A DNA stretch of 64,000 nt from Thiobaca trueperi (GCF_004342175.1 NZ_SMAO01000005.1:124001-188000); one strand, 5' to 3'. Positions 53,303 to 62,761 are shown, counted from the first letter of the stretch. The notes: a model not told the origin generated them from the sequence alone. Translations and numbers: made by a program.

Positions 53303-55086
53303 GCCGGTTGCTCCTGAGCCGTGACGGTGATGCGCGTCGAACTCGATGCGGCCAGCATCCGCGCATAGTATCCGCCTGCCGCCGCCAGGGTGTCGTGGTC
53401 GCCCTGCTCCGCCACCCGTCCCTGATCCAGCACCAGGATGCGATCCGCGCGCCGCACCGTCGCCAGCCGATGGGCGATCACCAGCAGGGTGCGATCACGG
53501 GCAAGCTCGTCAATGCCTTCCTGAACCAGACGTTCGCTCTCCGGGTCGAGATTGGCGGTCGCCTCATCCAGGATGACCAGCGGCGCATCGCGCAGAAAGG
53601 CGCGTGCCAGGGCGATACGCTGGATCTGTCCACCGGACAGTCCCGCGCCGCGCTCGCCGACCAGGTTCTCATAGCCGTGGGGCAGGGCGTCGATGAAGCG
53701 ATCCGCGCGTGCGCGCCGCGCCGCCTCGCGCACGGCGTCCAGATCGGCGTCGGGGACGCCGAGCCGGATATTGTCGGCGATGCTGCCCTGGAACAGGCGC
53801 GGCTGCTGCGGTACCCAGGCCAGATGTCGGCGCCAGTCGGCAAGATCGATTTGGGACAGATCCTGTTCGCCGATCAGGATGCGGCCCTCAGCGGGGGTGA
53901 GAAAACCCAGCAGCAGATTCACGACCGTGGTCTTGCCGGCGCCGCTGGTGCCGACCAGGGCGATGCGCTGTCCGGCAGGGATCTCGAAACTCAGCCCCTG
54001 GAGTGCATCGCGTCCGGGCTCATAGCTGAAGTGCACGGCCTCGAAGCACACGCCAAGCGGTCGGTGCGCGGCAAGGGATTCGCCGCCGGACGATGCCTGT
54101 GTCGGCTCGGTCTGCAACACCTCAATCAGTTGCTCGGCGGCTGCCACGGCCGCCATGCGGGCGTGATACTGGGTGCCCAGATTGCGCAGCGGGGCGAAAA
54201 ATTCGGGGGCCAGCATCAGGATGAACAGACCCTGGAGAAAGCTGACTTCGGGCAGGACGATCCAGGATGGAAACGGAAAGGCCACGCCATAGAGCCGGAA
54301 ACCGATGAAGACGGCGACGATGGCGATCCCGATGGTGGCGAAAAACTCCAGCACCGCCGAGGACAGAAAGGCGATCCGCAAGACCTGCATGGTGCTGACG
54401 CGATAGTCATCCGAGATCTGTGCGATGACTTCGACCTCGCGGCGGCTGGCGCCGAAGAGTTTCAGCGTCGTCAGACCCTGGATGACATCCAGAAAATGCG
54501 CACTCATGCGTGCAAGCTGTTTCCACTGACGCTGATTGCGCACCTCCGCGCCGGAGCCGATGAGAATCATGAAGACCGGAATCATCGGCGCAGTGACCAG
54601 CAGCACCAGCCCGGCGAGCCAGTCGATCGGCATCACCACGGCCAGGATGGCCAGTGGCAGGATGCTGGTGAGGGTCATGGCCGGCAGGAAGCGGGCGTAA
54701 TAGCCTTCCAGATCGTCGATGCCTTTGGTCAGGGTCTCGACCAGCGCGCCGCTGCGCTGACTGGCGAGATAGGCCGGGCCGAGCCGTTGCAGTTGGCGAT
54801 AGAGTCGGTCACGCAGGGCGATGCGCACCCCGGCGGCGGCGCGAAAGGCGGCCCGCTCGGCGAACCAGATGGCCAGCGCCCGCAGCACGAACAGGATGAG
54901 CAGCGCCCAGAGCCAGGGCTGGATCGTTGTCAGGCCGGCGTCTTCAAAGATGGCAGCATTGAGAATGACCGCCAGACACCACGCCTGGACGATGGCGAGC
55001 AGCCCATTCGCGGTATTCAGCGACAGGGTAAGCGAGAGCGCGTTGCCGGCCAGTGGCCGTTGGGCTTTGAGCCAGACATTAACCAT
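53299..55086 (-). CDS. cydD: CydD, ABC transporter for cytochrome bd assembly
   Basis: 595 aa: six-helix membrane domain (ILPLAILAVVMPIDWLAGLVLLVTAPMIPVFMILIG), then ATPase with Walker A GTSGAGKTT, signature LSGGQIQRIALARAF and Walker B LVILDEATANLD. First gene of the cydDC operon on the minus strand. Forms a heterodimer with CydC. Confidence 0.9.
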   Translation of the reverse strand: MVNVWLKAQRPLAGNALSLTLSLNTANGLLAIVQAWCLAVILNAAIFEDAGLTTIQPWLWALLILFVLRALAIWFAERAAFRAAAGVRIALRDRLYRQLQRLGPAYLASQRSGALVETLTKGIDDLEGYYARFLPAMTLTSILPLAILAVVMPIDWLAGLVLLVTAPMIPVFMILIGSGAEVRNQRQWKQLARMSAHFLDVIQGLTTLKLFGASRREVEVIAQISDDYRVSTMQVLRIAFLSSAVLEFFATIGIAIVAVFIGFRLYGVAFPFPSWIVLPEVSFLQGLFILMLAPEFFAPLRNLGTQYHARMAAVAAAEQLIEVLQTEPTQASSGGESLAAHRPLGVCFEAVHFSYEPGRDALQGLSFEIPAGQRIALVGTSGAGKTTVVNLLLGFLTPAEGRILIGEQDLSQIDLADWRRHLAWVPQQPRLFQGSIADNIRLGVPDADLDAVREAARRARADRFIDALPHGYENLVGERGAGLSGGQIQRIALARAFLRDAPLVILDEATANLDPESERLVQEGIDELARDRTLLVIAHRLATVRRADRILVLDQGRVAEQGDHDTLAAAGGYYARMLAASSSTRITVTAQEQPA

Positions 55087-55219
55087 AGTTGACGCCGTTC
55101 CGAGAGTGGTGCCTTAGACATCGGAGCCGCGAGGATACGGAACCATTCTCTGGCGGGCAATGCGGATTCGCGTGCGCTTGCCCCGGAATGATTCCGTTGA
55201 GTCGGATTCGGGGTCGCTG

Positions 55220-56659
55220 TCAGTTCGCGCCGCTGCGGGCGAGACCATGCTTGGCCATGAGTCGATACAGCGTCATGCGCGAGACCCCCAGATCCTGTGC
55301 GGCGCGGGTGACATTGGAAGCATGGCGTTCCAGCGCGAATTCCAGATTGCGCTTTTCGGATTGTTCTCGGGCGTTTTTCAGCGAACCCAAAATGGCGCTG
55401 CCATTCGAGTTGCGATGGTGTGTGCCGGATGCTTCGCGCGTTTCCATCGGGAACTCGATTTTCAGTGCAGGGGAGTCGAGGTGGATTTTCAGGTTCTCGG
55501 GGCGGATGGCCAGGCCTTCGCAGCTCAAGGCCGCCTGAAAGACCACGCTGCGCAATTCGCGGACATTGCCGGGCCAGGCATAGCCGCGCATGACAGCCAG
55601 CGCCGCTTCGCTGAAGCGTAGCCGACGGGTGCCGGCGGTGACCATGACCTCGGCGAGGAAATACTTGGCAAGCAATTCGATATCCTCTTCCCGGCTGCTC
55701 AGGCCGGGAGTCTGAATCGTCAAAAAAGCGAGCCGGTAGTAGAGGTCGGCGCGAAACCGCTTATCCTGAATGGCCTGTTCGAGATCGACGTTGGTTGAGG
55801 CAATGATGCGCACATCGACCTCTTTGCCACGGGTGCTGCCTACGGGGGTAACGATTTTGTCTTCGAGAAAACGCAGCAGGGCTGCCTGCGACTCCAGTGG
55901 CAGATCGCCAATCTCGTCGAGAAACAGGGTGCCGCCGACGGCCGTCTGGATGTAACCGGTTTTGCGCGTGCTGGCGCTGGTGAAGGCGCCTTTTTCGTGT
56001 CCAAACAGCTCCGATTGCAGCAGCGTCGGGGTAATGGCGGCGCAGTTGATCGCGACGAAGGGGCCTTCGGCGCGGGCGGAATGGCTGTGGATCGCCCGTG
56101 CCGCCAGCTCCTTTCCGGTCCCGGTCGGACCCGTAATCAGCACCGACGCATCCGATTCGGCGGCGCGCTGGAGCATGCGATACAGCGTCAGCATGACCGT
56201 GCTTTTTCCGATGACCCCGAAGCGGCCCGGAAAGTCGGGCGCATGACTGGTTGGAGGCAGTTGATCGCTATGCTGCAATTCACGCTCGATTTTGGCCATG
56301 CCATAGGCATGGCCGAGGACCGTCGCCAGCCGTGCGCCTTCGATTGGAAACACCTGGAAGTCATAGAGACTTTCGGTGATGAAGCGTTTGATGTCGAGCA
56401 TCTCGACCAGCTCTTCGTCCAGAGCGGCGATCCATTTGATGTGTGGCAGAGATAAGACCGGCGCCTGGAGGCGTTCCGTCAGTTGTGTATTCTTCGTGTT
56501 GTGCAGGACGACGCAACCGACCAGGAAATGGTGCTGCATGTCGAGATGGCGCGCGATTTTCAGATCCTGTGCATGGATCACGGCCCAGTGTTTCCGCTCA
56601 AGCAGGCTGACGATGTCGCCCGGCAAGTGACTTTGAGACACAACAAGAAGATTGCGCAT
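55220..56659 (-). CDS. VpsR-like sigma54-interaction-domain regulator with GAFTSA loop
   Basis: 479 aa. Residues 1-130 are an atypical receiver-like domain (MRNLLVVSQSHLPGDIVSLL) without a clear phospho-acceptor Asp. The AAA+ domain has Walker A TGPTGTGKELAARAIH and Walker B GGTLFLDEIGDLP. The sigma54-contact loop is GAFTSA, not GAFTGA. A Fis-type helix-turn-helix (VTRAAQDLGVSRMTLYRLMAKHG) ends the protein. It resembles VpsR, which binds c-di-GMP and can act with sigma70 RNA polymerase. Divergent from rpoH. Confidence 0.82.
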   Translation of the reverse strand: MRNLLVVSQSHLPGDIVSLLERKHWAVIHAQDLKIARHLDMQHHFLVGCVVLHNTKNTQLTERLQAPVLSLPHIKWIAALDEELVEMLDIKRFITESLYDFQVFPIEGARLATVLGHAYGMAKIERELQHSDQLPPTSHAPDFPGRFGVIGKSTVMLTLYRMLQRAAESDASVLITGPTGTGKELAARAIHSHSARAEGPFVAINCAAITPTLLQSELFGHEKGAFTSASTRKTGYIQTAVGGTLFLDEIGDLPLESQAALLRFLEDKIVTPVGSTRGKEVDVRIIASTNVDLEQAIQDKRFRADLYYRLAFLTIQTPGLSSREEDIELLAKYFLAEVMVTAGTRRLRFSEAALAVMRGYAWPGNVRELRSVVFQAALSCEGLAIRPENLKIHLDSPALKIEFPMETREASGTHHRNSNGSAILGSLKNAREQSEKRNLEFALERHASNVTRAAQDLGVSRMTLYRLMAKHGLARSGAN

Positions 56660-57072
56660 GGAGGCTCATCCGTTCGGCTGTGATCGGTAATCGGTAAACG
56701 CCTGAAATCGTGAAATATTGACAGGCTGTCTGTCGTCGACTGGGCGCCAGGGGCCATTGGCCCTCAGCGTTAAGCTGTTTCGAGTATATCAGCCCCGCTA
56801 CACCGAATGTCACTTTGATGTGACGTTTTGTCGTTTCTTTGCCGAAATTGTGAGATTGATCGCACTTCTCGATGTGCTTTAAAACCTATCCGGCGTGGCC
56901 CAGACGCCGTTTGAATGTGCGCGACACCTTTACTCACCGCCTTCATCTCCGCTCATTTCGTTCAGGAAACTTTTGTTGTGATACAGGTTCCAAAACCGCG
57001 CCGAAAGTGCTGGCAAATTCCCGATCTTATTGCTAGGATTTTTAACACGGTTACAGACTCAGGTATCGGACG
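56660..57072. promoter_or_regulatory. Divergent regulator/rpoH control region
   Basis: 413 bp without a gene. It contains a perfect palindrome GTCAC-N6-GTGAC (56809-56824) and, 25 bp on, TGTGA-N6-TCGCA (56849-56864), one base off the CRP consensus TGTGA-N6-TCACA. E. coli rpoH is CRP-controlled, so a similar input is plausible here. No clear heat-shock promoter was picked out. Confidence 0.45.
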
Positions 57073-57912
57073 ATGGCCAAAGACTTTCCCCTTATGCCCA
57101 CAGGCACAATCGAAGCCTATATCAGCAGTGCTTATCAGATTCCGGTGCTGACCCCGGAGGAGGAAAAGTCGCTGGCAATCCAGCTTCGCGATCATGGCGA
57201 CATGGCTGCCGCGCGGCGTCTTGTCACCTCGCATCTGCGTTTTGTCATTCGCATTGCCCGCGGTTATCTGGGTTACGGCCTGCCGCTGCCGGACTTGATT
57301 CAGGAAGGGACGGTCGGGCTGATGAAGGCGGTGCGTCGTTTCGAGCCGGACATGGGCGTGCGTCTGGTGTCTTTTGCCGTGCACTGGATCCGCGCCGAGA
57401 TTCACGAATATATTCTGCGCAACTGGCGCATCGTGAAGGTCGCGACCACTAAGGCCCAGCGCAAGCTGTTTTTCAATCTGCGCAGCGCCAAGAAGCGACT
57501 TGGCTGGTTTACCCGGCAGGAGGTCGAGGACGTTGCCGCTGATCTTGGCGTCAAACCCGAAACCGTCCTGCAGATGGAATCGCGTCTGGCCAACCAGGAT
57601 CTCTCATTCGATGGCCTGGAAGACGATGACGACGATGCGCCGTCCGCCCCATCCACTTATCTGCCCGATCTGCGGATGGAGCCGTCCAGGCTGCTGGAAC
57701 ATGAGGATACGGATCGTGACCAGCGCGACCGGCTCTATGCCGCGCTTCAGGGTCTTGACGAGCGCAGCAAGACCATCCTCCATGAACGCTGGCTGGCGGA
57801 AAAGAAGCAGACCCTGCATGAACTGGCCGACCAGTTCGGCGTCTCTGCCGAGCGGATTCGCCAGATCGAAAAAAATGCGATGAAAAAGATGCGGCTGCAT
57901 CTGGAGGTCTAG
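57073..57912 (+). CDS. rpoH: RNA polymerase heat-shock sigma factor RpoH (sigma32)
   Basis: 279 aa. The RpoH box QRKLFFNLR is near residue 129. Region 2: [57 protein letters not shown]. Region 4: [28 protein letters not shown]. An acidic run (LEDDDDDAP) follows region 3. It directs transcription of chaperone and protease genes at high temperature. No strong ribosome-binding site stands before the ATG, consistent with mRNA-structure control but not proof of it. Confidence 0.95.
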   Translation: MAKDFPLMPTGTIEAYISSAYQIPVLTPEEEKSLAIQLRDHGDMAAARRLVTSHLRFVIRIARGYLGYGLPLPDLIQEGTVGLMKAVRRFEPDMGVRLVSFAVHWIRAEIHEYILRNWRIVKVATTKAQRKLFFNLRSAKKRLGWFTRQEVEDVAADLGVKPETVLQMESRLANQDLSFDGLEDDDDDAPSAPSTYLPDLRMEPSRLLEHEDTDRDQRDRLYAALQGLDERSKTILHERWLAEKKQTLHELADQFGVSAERIRQIEKNAMKKMRLHLEV

Positions 57913-57951
57913 CGAGTCCGGCGCGGCTGCCGCAGATGAGTCGCTGCACGG

Positions 57952-57982
57952 ACGCGCCAGCCGGCTGATCAGGCTGGCGCGT
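57952..57982. terminator. GC hairpin after rpoH
   Basis: A perfect 11-bp stem ACGCGCCAGCC/GGCTGGCGCGT with a 9-nt loop, 40 bp after the rpoH stop. No T-run follows. Confidence 0.6.
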
Positions 57983-58104
57983 TGGTATGGCAGGCGGGCA
58001 TCGAGGATGACGAGCGGTCGCCGGAAGTTGTCTGTGGCGTGGCAGGCCAAATATGGGAGACTGCGCGGCCAGACTGACTCGTCGCGCCAGACCCGGAGAC
58101 ACCC

Positions 58105-58605
58105 GTGCCTATGCAGCAGACCCTGACCCGCATCGATATCAGCAAGGAATATCTCAATTTCAGCGCCGGTCATTTCACGCTCTTCTCGGCGACCGAACGC
58201 GAAAATCTGCATGGTCACAACTTTCAGGTGCGTTGCGCCGTCACGGCGGCCGTCGGCGACGATGGTCTGGCGTTTGACTATGCGCTGCTCAAGCGCGTCC
58301 TGAAAGCGCTCTGCGATCAGCTCGACGAGCGCGTTCTGCTGCCGCAATGGTCGCCTTATCTGCGGATCGAGCGTCAGGACGGACTGGTGTTTGCCTGCTT
58401 CGCCGATGAGCGCATCCCCTTTCTCGACCGCGATGTGCTGCTGCTGCCGATCCGCAATGTCACCATCGAAGAGCTGGCGCCACTGCTGCTGACGCGGTTG
58501 CGCGAACAGGCCGAGCTGACCGCTCAGACCATCCGTACCATTGAGCTTGGCGTGTCGTCCGGGCGTGGGCAATGGGCCTTTTCACAGTGGGAGTCTCATC
58601 CATGA
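58105..58605 (+). CDS. 6-pyruvoyl-tetrahydropterin synthase family protein, E-x-x-H-G-H type
   Basis: 166 aa from GTG 58105 (GGAG 6 bases before); ATG 58111 is the alternative. Zn ligands: His23 (SAGHF), His36 and His38 (ENLHGHNF). The Cys of CxxxHGH enzymes is absent; Glu33 gives E-x-x-H-G-H, the pattern described for PTPS-III, which makes 6-hydroxymethyl-dihydropterin and can replace FolB. It overlaps the next SDR gene (ATGA), and that overlaps a second SDR, so the three act together in pterin synthesis. Confidence 0.82.
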   Translation: MPMQQTLTRIDISKEYLNFSAGHFTLFSATERENLHGHNFQVRCAVTAAVGDDGLAFDYALLKRVLKALCDQLDERVLLPQWSPYLRIERQDGLVFACFADERIPFLDRDVLLLPIRNVTIEELAPLLLTRLREQAELTAQTIRTIELGVSSGRGQWAFSQWESHP

Positions 58606-59303
58606 ATCTCTTGGTCATCACTGGCGCCAGCTCGGGGATCGGGCGCGCCATCGCCACCCGCTTTCTGGTCGATGGCTGGAACGTCGTCAATCTCTCGCGC
58701 CGCCCCTGTCCTGAGCGGGGCGTCGAGAATCTGGTCTGCGATCTGGCTGAACCCGATGCCGTGCTGGCGCTGGCGGGCCAACTGTCACCCTGGCTCAACG
58801 TGGCCACGCGGATCTGTCTGGTCCACAATGCCTCAGTGATGCGCGCACACCGCATCGACCAGTTGCCCAGCGCGGATCTGCGCGCGGCGCTCGAACTCAA
58901 CATCCTGGCGGCCAATGGCCTGAATCAACTGGTGGTGCCGCACATGGCGCCCGGATCAAGTCTCATCTATATCGGCTCGACCCTGTCTGAAAAGGCGGTG
59001 CCGGGCGTCGCCAGCTATGTCATCGCCAAGCATGCGCTGGTGGGGATGATGCGCGCGACCTGTCAGGATCTGGCCGGGCGCGGCATCCATACCTGCATCA
59101 TCTGTCCCGGCTTCACCGATACCGAGCAACTGCGCGGACTGATCGGCGACAACCCGGACACACTGGCCGCCATCACGGGGCTCTCCGCTTTTGACCGGCT
59201 GATTGAGCCGGAAGAGATCGCCGACGCGGTCGCCTTCGCCGAGCGGGCGCCGGTACTGAATGGGGCGCTGATTCACGCCAATCTGGGGCAGCGCGAGCGA
59301 TGA
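58602..59303 (+). CDS. Short-chain dehydrogenase, sepiapterin-reductase-like
   Basis: 233 aa from ATG 58602, overlapping the upstream stop by 4 bp. NAD(P) site TGASSGIGRAIATRF; catalytic Ser in YIGSTLSEK and Tyr-x-x-x-Lys in SYVIAKHALVG. CIICPGFTDTEQ follows. Sequence context with a PTPS-family enzyme suggests a pterin side-chain or ring reductase. Substrate is inferred only from position. Confidence 0.82.
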   Translation: MNLLVITGASSGIGRAIATRFLVDGWNVVNLSRRPCPERGVENLVCDLAEPDAVLALAGQLSPWLNVATRICLVHNASVMRAHRIDQLPSADLRAALELNILAANGLNQLVVPHMAPGSSLIYIGSTLSEKAVPGVASYVIAKHALVGMMRATCQDLAGRGIHTCIICPGFTDTEQLRGLIGDNPDTLAAITGLSAFDRLIEPEEIADAVAFAERAPVLNGALIHANLGQRER

Positions 59304-60058
59304 CTGAGACCGGTCGCATCGTCTGTATCAGCGGCGGCAGCGCAGGCATCGGCGCGGGGCTGGTGGCGGGTTTTCTGGAGGCCGGCGATCGGGTTTATAC
59401 CTTCGGGCGCGATGCGGAAAAGCTGGCGCGACTGGCTGACCGCTGGCCCGAACCGGTCGCCAGCGGTCGCTTGAAGACCCTGGTCGGCGACGTGACCGAT
59501 GCTGAATTTCGGGCGCGCCTGATTGCGATGATCGCCAGCGAATCCGGTCGGCTGGATGTGCTGGTCAACAATGCCGGCGTCATTCTCGCGTCAGGCGATC
59601 TGGAAGAGTCTGTCGAAGCGTGGCGCGCGACCCTGGAGATCAATCTGATCGCGCCCTTTGCGCTGATCCAGTCCGGCGCGGATCTGCTTGAACGCAGCCC
59701 GGCGCCGGTCGTCATCAATCTCTCATCCGCCTGTGCCGACCATCCGTTCGCCACCTGCACCTCCACCAGCTATTCGGCCAGCAAGGCCGGGCTGGACATG
59801 CTCACCCGGCGGCTGGCACTCGCCCTGGCGCCGCGCGGGATCCGGGTCAACGGCGTTGCGCCCGGTGTGGTCGCATCGGAGATGTGGGGTGGGGCGATGG
59901 ATCTGATGGTCGAGACGGTCAGGCGTCGCCATGTGCTCAAACAGGAGGCCGTCACGCCGGAAGATGTTGCCGCCGCCGTCCTTTTTCTGGCGTCATCGGG
60001 GGCGCGGCTGGTGACGGGCGCCATTCTCAATGTGGATGCGGGGTATCGCCTGGGCTAA
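59300..60058 (+). CDS. Short-chain dehydrogenase/reductase, third gene of pterin operon
   Basis: 252 aa. NAD(P) site SGGSAGIGAGLVAGF; NNAG near residue 90; catalytic Ser in NLSSACADH and Y-S-A-S-K; LNVDAGYRLG at the end. Classical SDR. It overlaps the preceding SDR by 4 bp (ATGA). It may act as a second pterin reductase (PTR1- or FolM-like). The stop is 37 bp before palindromic repeat copy F. Confidence 0.82.
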   Translation: MTETGRIVCISGGSAGIGAGLVAGFLEAGDRVYTFGRDAEKLARLADRWPEPVASGRLKTLVGDVTDAEFRARLIAMIASESGRLDVLVNNAGVILASGDLEESVEAWRATLEINLIAPFALIQSGADLLERSPAPVVINLSSACADHPFATCTSTSYSASKAGLDMLTRRLALALAPRGIRVNGVAPGVVASEMWGGAMDLMVETVRRRHVLKQEAVTPEDVAAAVLFLASSGARLVTGAILNVDAGYRLG

Positions 60059-60095
60059 GGTCATTGCCGGGCGTGCCTACCCGCCTCAAATCCCC

Positions 60096-60182
60096 TTAAA
60101 CCGCGCCCGCTCGAACGTCCGTCGATTTTGCCAAGGCTGACTCAATCCTCAAACATCACATACCGCACCGGGCGCGGTTTAA
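60096..60182. repeat. Palindromic intergenic repeat, copy F (inverted relative to A)
   Basis: Perfect 13-bp arms TTAAACCGCGCCC (60096-60108) and GGGCGCGGTTTAA (60170-60182). The reverse complement of its interior (GGTGCGGTATGTGATGTTTG ... CAGCCTTGGCA) aligns with copy A. It lies between convergent genes. Confidence 0.85.
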
Positions 60183-60199
60183 TCCTGTCTGAATTCATC

Positions 60200-60221
60200 A
60201 AGCCCGCCGGGTAGCGGGCTT
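60200..60221. terminator. Hairpin between convergent SDR and SCP-2 genes
   Basis: AAGCCCGC/GCGGGCTT stem with a 6-nt loop. Probably a bidirectional terminator with the repeat next to it. Confidence 0.65.
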
Positions 60222-60236
60222 GTCGGATGGCAGGAA

Positions 60237-60656
60237 TCAGCCGGCTTCGTCAGTCTCAAGCTGCTGCATCAGACCAAAGCTTTTGACGAACGGATTCGCC
60301 ATGCGCGGATCCTTGATCATGGCTTTGTAGTCGCCGACCTTGAACTTGAGTTTGCCGGTGGCGAAAGCGGTGCCCATGCCCAGCATGCCGATGCCGTTCT
60401 GAACCCACTTGATCCAGTCCTTGAGATCGGCGCGCATGTCCCAGTTGGCCGGCGGATCGCTTTCCGACCAGGAGCCGGCCCGCACGCACACGCCTTTTTC
60501 AACCACGAAGACCCCGCGCGGATTCTCCTCATCCTTGAAGCCGCAGTAGATGACCGAATCGAAATCGATCTCGGCCAGTTTTTCACACACCTCGGGCTCG
60601 TTATTCCAGGCGTCCTTGAGCTGATTCATCCAGTCGGCGGAAAAGAGTGCAGCCAT
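60237..60656 (-). CDS. SCP-2 sterol-transfer-domain protein
   Basis: 139 aa. An N-terminal helix (WMNQLKDAWNNEPEVCEKLAEI) then a beta sheet (GVFVVEKGVCVRAGSW) and GKLKFKVGDYKAMIKDP fit the SCP-2 lipid-binding fold. In bacteria such small proteins bind fatty acyl or hydrophobic ligands; the ligand is unknown. Stands alone. Confidence 0.8.
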   Translation of the reverse strand: MAALFSADWMNQLKDAWNNEPEVCEKLAEIDFDSVIYCGFKDEENPRGVFVVEKGVCVRAGSWSESDPPANWDMRADLKDWIKWVQNGIGMLGMGTAFATGKLKFKVGDYKAMIKDPRMANPFVKSFGLMQQLETDEAG

Positions 60657-60795
60657 CGTTTCAAATCTCCAGCGTCAAGAGCAGAAAGGCCGACGCGGCT
60701 GAGGCGGCGACCGGGAGGTATTTGTCATATCGACGCGATGTGGAATCCGCGTGATGTCGCATTTTATCAGGATTTACACTGCCCTTACTGTGGGT

Positions 60796-62316
60796 TCAGG
60801 CAAAATTCAGACTGATCCCCGCCACGGCCAGCCGCTCGGCCTCCTGTTCCAGCTCCAACTGAGTCAGCGGATGATCGGCAAGCCAGTTGTCCGGAAAGCT
60901 GAGAGTCAGGACATTGGCGTTTGCCTGCAACCTCGGATTGGGCTTGTTGACCGCCGAGCGTCCACGATGCAGCAGTACCGCCAGACGCAGGATGACGCAC
61001 AGGCGGCGGGCATCGTCCTGCGCGTCCTGCGGCAGGTTCAGGAACTCGGCGACCGGAAACTTGCGCCGATGACCGAGCACCAGGGCCGCGAGGACCGTTT
61101 GCTCCTGACGGGTGAAGCCGGCGAGATCGGCGTTGCGCAACAGATAGGCGCCGTGCTTCTGATACTGACTATGAGCAACCATGACGCCGATTTCGTGGAG
61201 TCGCGCCGCCCAGGACAGCATCAGCAGATGATCGGGGTCGCGCAACGGCCAGGCGGGCGCAATCTGATGGTAAAGCGCCAGAGCGGTGGCGCGGACACGC
61301 TGACTGTGGGCCTGATCGATCCGGAACTGTCGGCAAAGCGTCTCGACGGTGCGTTCACGCACGTCTTCGTGCTGGCTGCGCCCCATCATCTCGTAGATCA
61401 GCCCTTCGCGCAGGGCGTAATCCGAGACCTGCATGTGCCGAATGCCAAGCGACTCGAACACCGAACAGAGCACGGCCACACCGCCAGCGAACACGGGTTT
61501 GCGTTCGTCGGTCAGCCCTTTGAGGCTGACGGCGGACAGCTTGCCTGCGGTCAGCAGCGCCTCGCGCAGACGGGTGAGTGAATCGGCTGATATGCCGTCC
61601 TCGCACCAGCCTTCAGCGTTGACCACGGCGGCGATGGAGCGGATGGTTCCTGAACTGCCGACGGCCTTCTGCCAGCAGGCGTGGCGGAAGAGTTCGCGCA
61701 CCGGACGCAGTTCCAGGGCGCCATCCAGTTCGGCCTTCTGCATGGCGCGGGCGGTGATGCGACCGTCCGCAAAATGCTTGAGTGACAGGCTGACACAGCC
61801 CATGTGCAGGCTTTCGCGCAGTCGCGCGGAAAAGCCCTGGCCAACGATGATCTCGGTGCTGCCGCCGCCGATATCGACCACCAGCCGCCGTTCGGCGCCC
61901 GCCGCCAGTCCATGGGCGACACCGAGATAGATGAGGCGCGCTTCCTCGCGTCCGCTGATGATGTCGATGGGATGGCCAAGCGCGGCCTCCGCGCGTTCGA
62001 TGAAGCCGCTGTCCGGACGCGCCTGTCTGAGCGTGTTGGTGCCGACAGCACGCACGCTGCCCGGCGGAAAGCCGCGCAACCGCTGACCGAAACGCTCCAG
62101 ACAGGCGAGTGCGCGGGCAACGACCTCGGGGGCAAGCAATTTGTCGTCCGTCAGCCCTTCGCCAAGACGGACCATTTCTTTGATGCGATCCGTGATCTGC
62201 ATGTGACCGTCGTCGAGACGGGCCACGATCATGTGAAAGCTGTTGGAGCCGAGATCGACCGCCGCCACGATGTCGCGCGACACGCCCTCGGCTGCCTGGT
62301 GAGATGCTTCAGGCAT
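60796..62316 (-). CDS. ppx: Ppx/GppA exopolyphosphatase/guanosine pentaphosphatase family
   Basis: 506 aa from ATG 62316; GTG 62328 is possible, but neither has a strong ribosome-binding site. ASKHA-fold motifs: VAAVDLGSNSFHMIVARL near residue 17, AVGTNTLRQARP near 90 and VDIGGGSTEIIVG near 145; a C-terminal HD-like region (LMLSWAARLHEIG) follows. It degrades polyphosphate or pppGpp. Polyphosphate metabolism is common in purple sulfur bacteria. Confidence 0.9.
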   Translation of the reverse strand: MPEASHQAAEGVSRDIVAAVDLGSNSFHMIVARLDDGHMQITDRIKEMVRLGEGLTDDKLLAPEVVARALACLERFGQRLRGFPPGSVRAVGTNTLRQARPDSGFIERAEAALGHPIDIISGREEARLIYLGVAHGLAAGAERRLVVDIGGGSTEIIVGQGFSARLRESLHMGCVSLSLKHFADGRITARAMQKAELDGALELRPVRELFRHACWQKAVGSSGTIRSIAAVVNAEGWCEDGISADSLTRLREALLTAGKLSAVSLKGLTDERKPVFAGGVAVLCSVFESLGIRHMQVSDYALREGLIYEMMGRSQHEDVRERTVETLCRQFRIDQAHSQRVRATALALYHQIAPAWPLRDPDHLLMLSWAARLHEIGVMVAHSQYQKHGAYLLRNADLAGFTRQEQTVLAALVLGHRRKFPVAEFLNLPQDAQDDARRLCVILRLAVLLHRGRSAVNKPNPRLQANANVLTLSFPDNWLADHPLTQLELEQEAERLAVAGISLNFA

Positions 62317-62470
62317 GGCACAATCCACTACCGGGAAAGGAGGCGCATGGTATCAGAATCCGACGGCGTGCCGGCTTGGGGGAACGCGCACCGGTGGACG
62401 TCTGCTGGCGGGTGATGGGAATCATGCGTTCCGCTGATGTTGACAAAGGGCCAGGGGCAGTAAATGCCGT

Positions 62471-62496
62471 AAAAAAAATCAATTCTTGAAATTGAT
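62471..62496 (-). terminator. Intrinsic terminator on the minus strand
   Basis: Read on the minus strand, ATCAATT-TCAAG-AATTGAT is followed by eight Ts. It would stop transcription coming from the MscS-like gene before the ppx promoter. Confidence 0.6.
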
Positions 62497-62578
62497 CGTT
62501 GTGGCTTTCTTTTTATGGCGATTTTGGTTATACGCCCGCCTATCGAAAATTGCGTAGTCACCCTTGAGGTATGAGTAG

Positions 62579-62761
62579 ATGCTGGACCCTGAAAGCAGCT
62601 ATGGCGAAGACATCGCCGAGCGTGTGCCGCCGCTGACGGCTCAAGAATCGCGTGGTCAGCAGGCGGCGAGCCTGGATGTTCGTCGGCGTATTGAGCACAT
62701 GCGCGAGCTCAAGCGTCTGCGCGAACTGCTTGACGATCCCGATTTCGACGAGTTGAGCTAA
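62579..62761 (+). CDS. PA3496-like small envelope-associated protein
   Basis: 60 aa. GAGG lies upstream of ATG 62579. The charged C-terminal RRRIEHMRELKRLRELLDDPDFDELS resembles the short PA3496 family of proteobacteria. No membrane segment. Assignment rests on the C-terminal motif only. Confidence 0.65.
   Translation: MLDPESSYGEDIAERVPPLTAQESRGQQAASLDVRRRIEHMRELKRLRELLDDPDFDELS

Noticed and set aside
53308-55092. 594-codon + strand open frame over cydD
   Set aside because: Antisense shadow of an ABC transporter whose Walker and signature motifs are clear on the minus strand.
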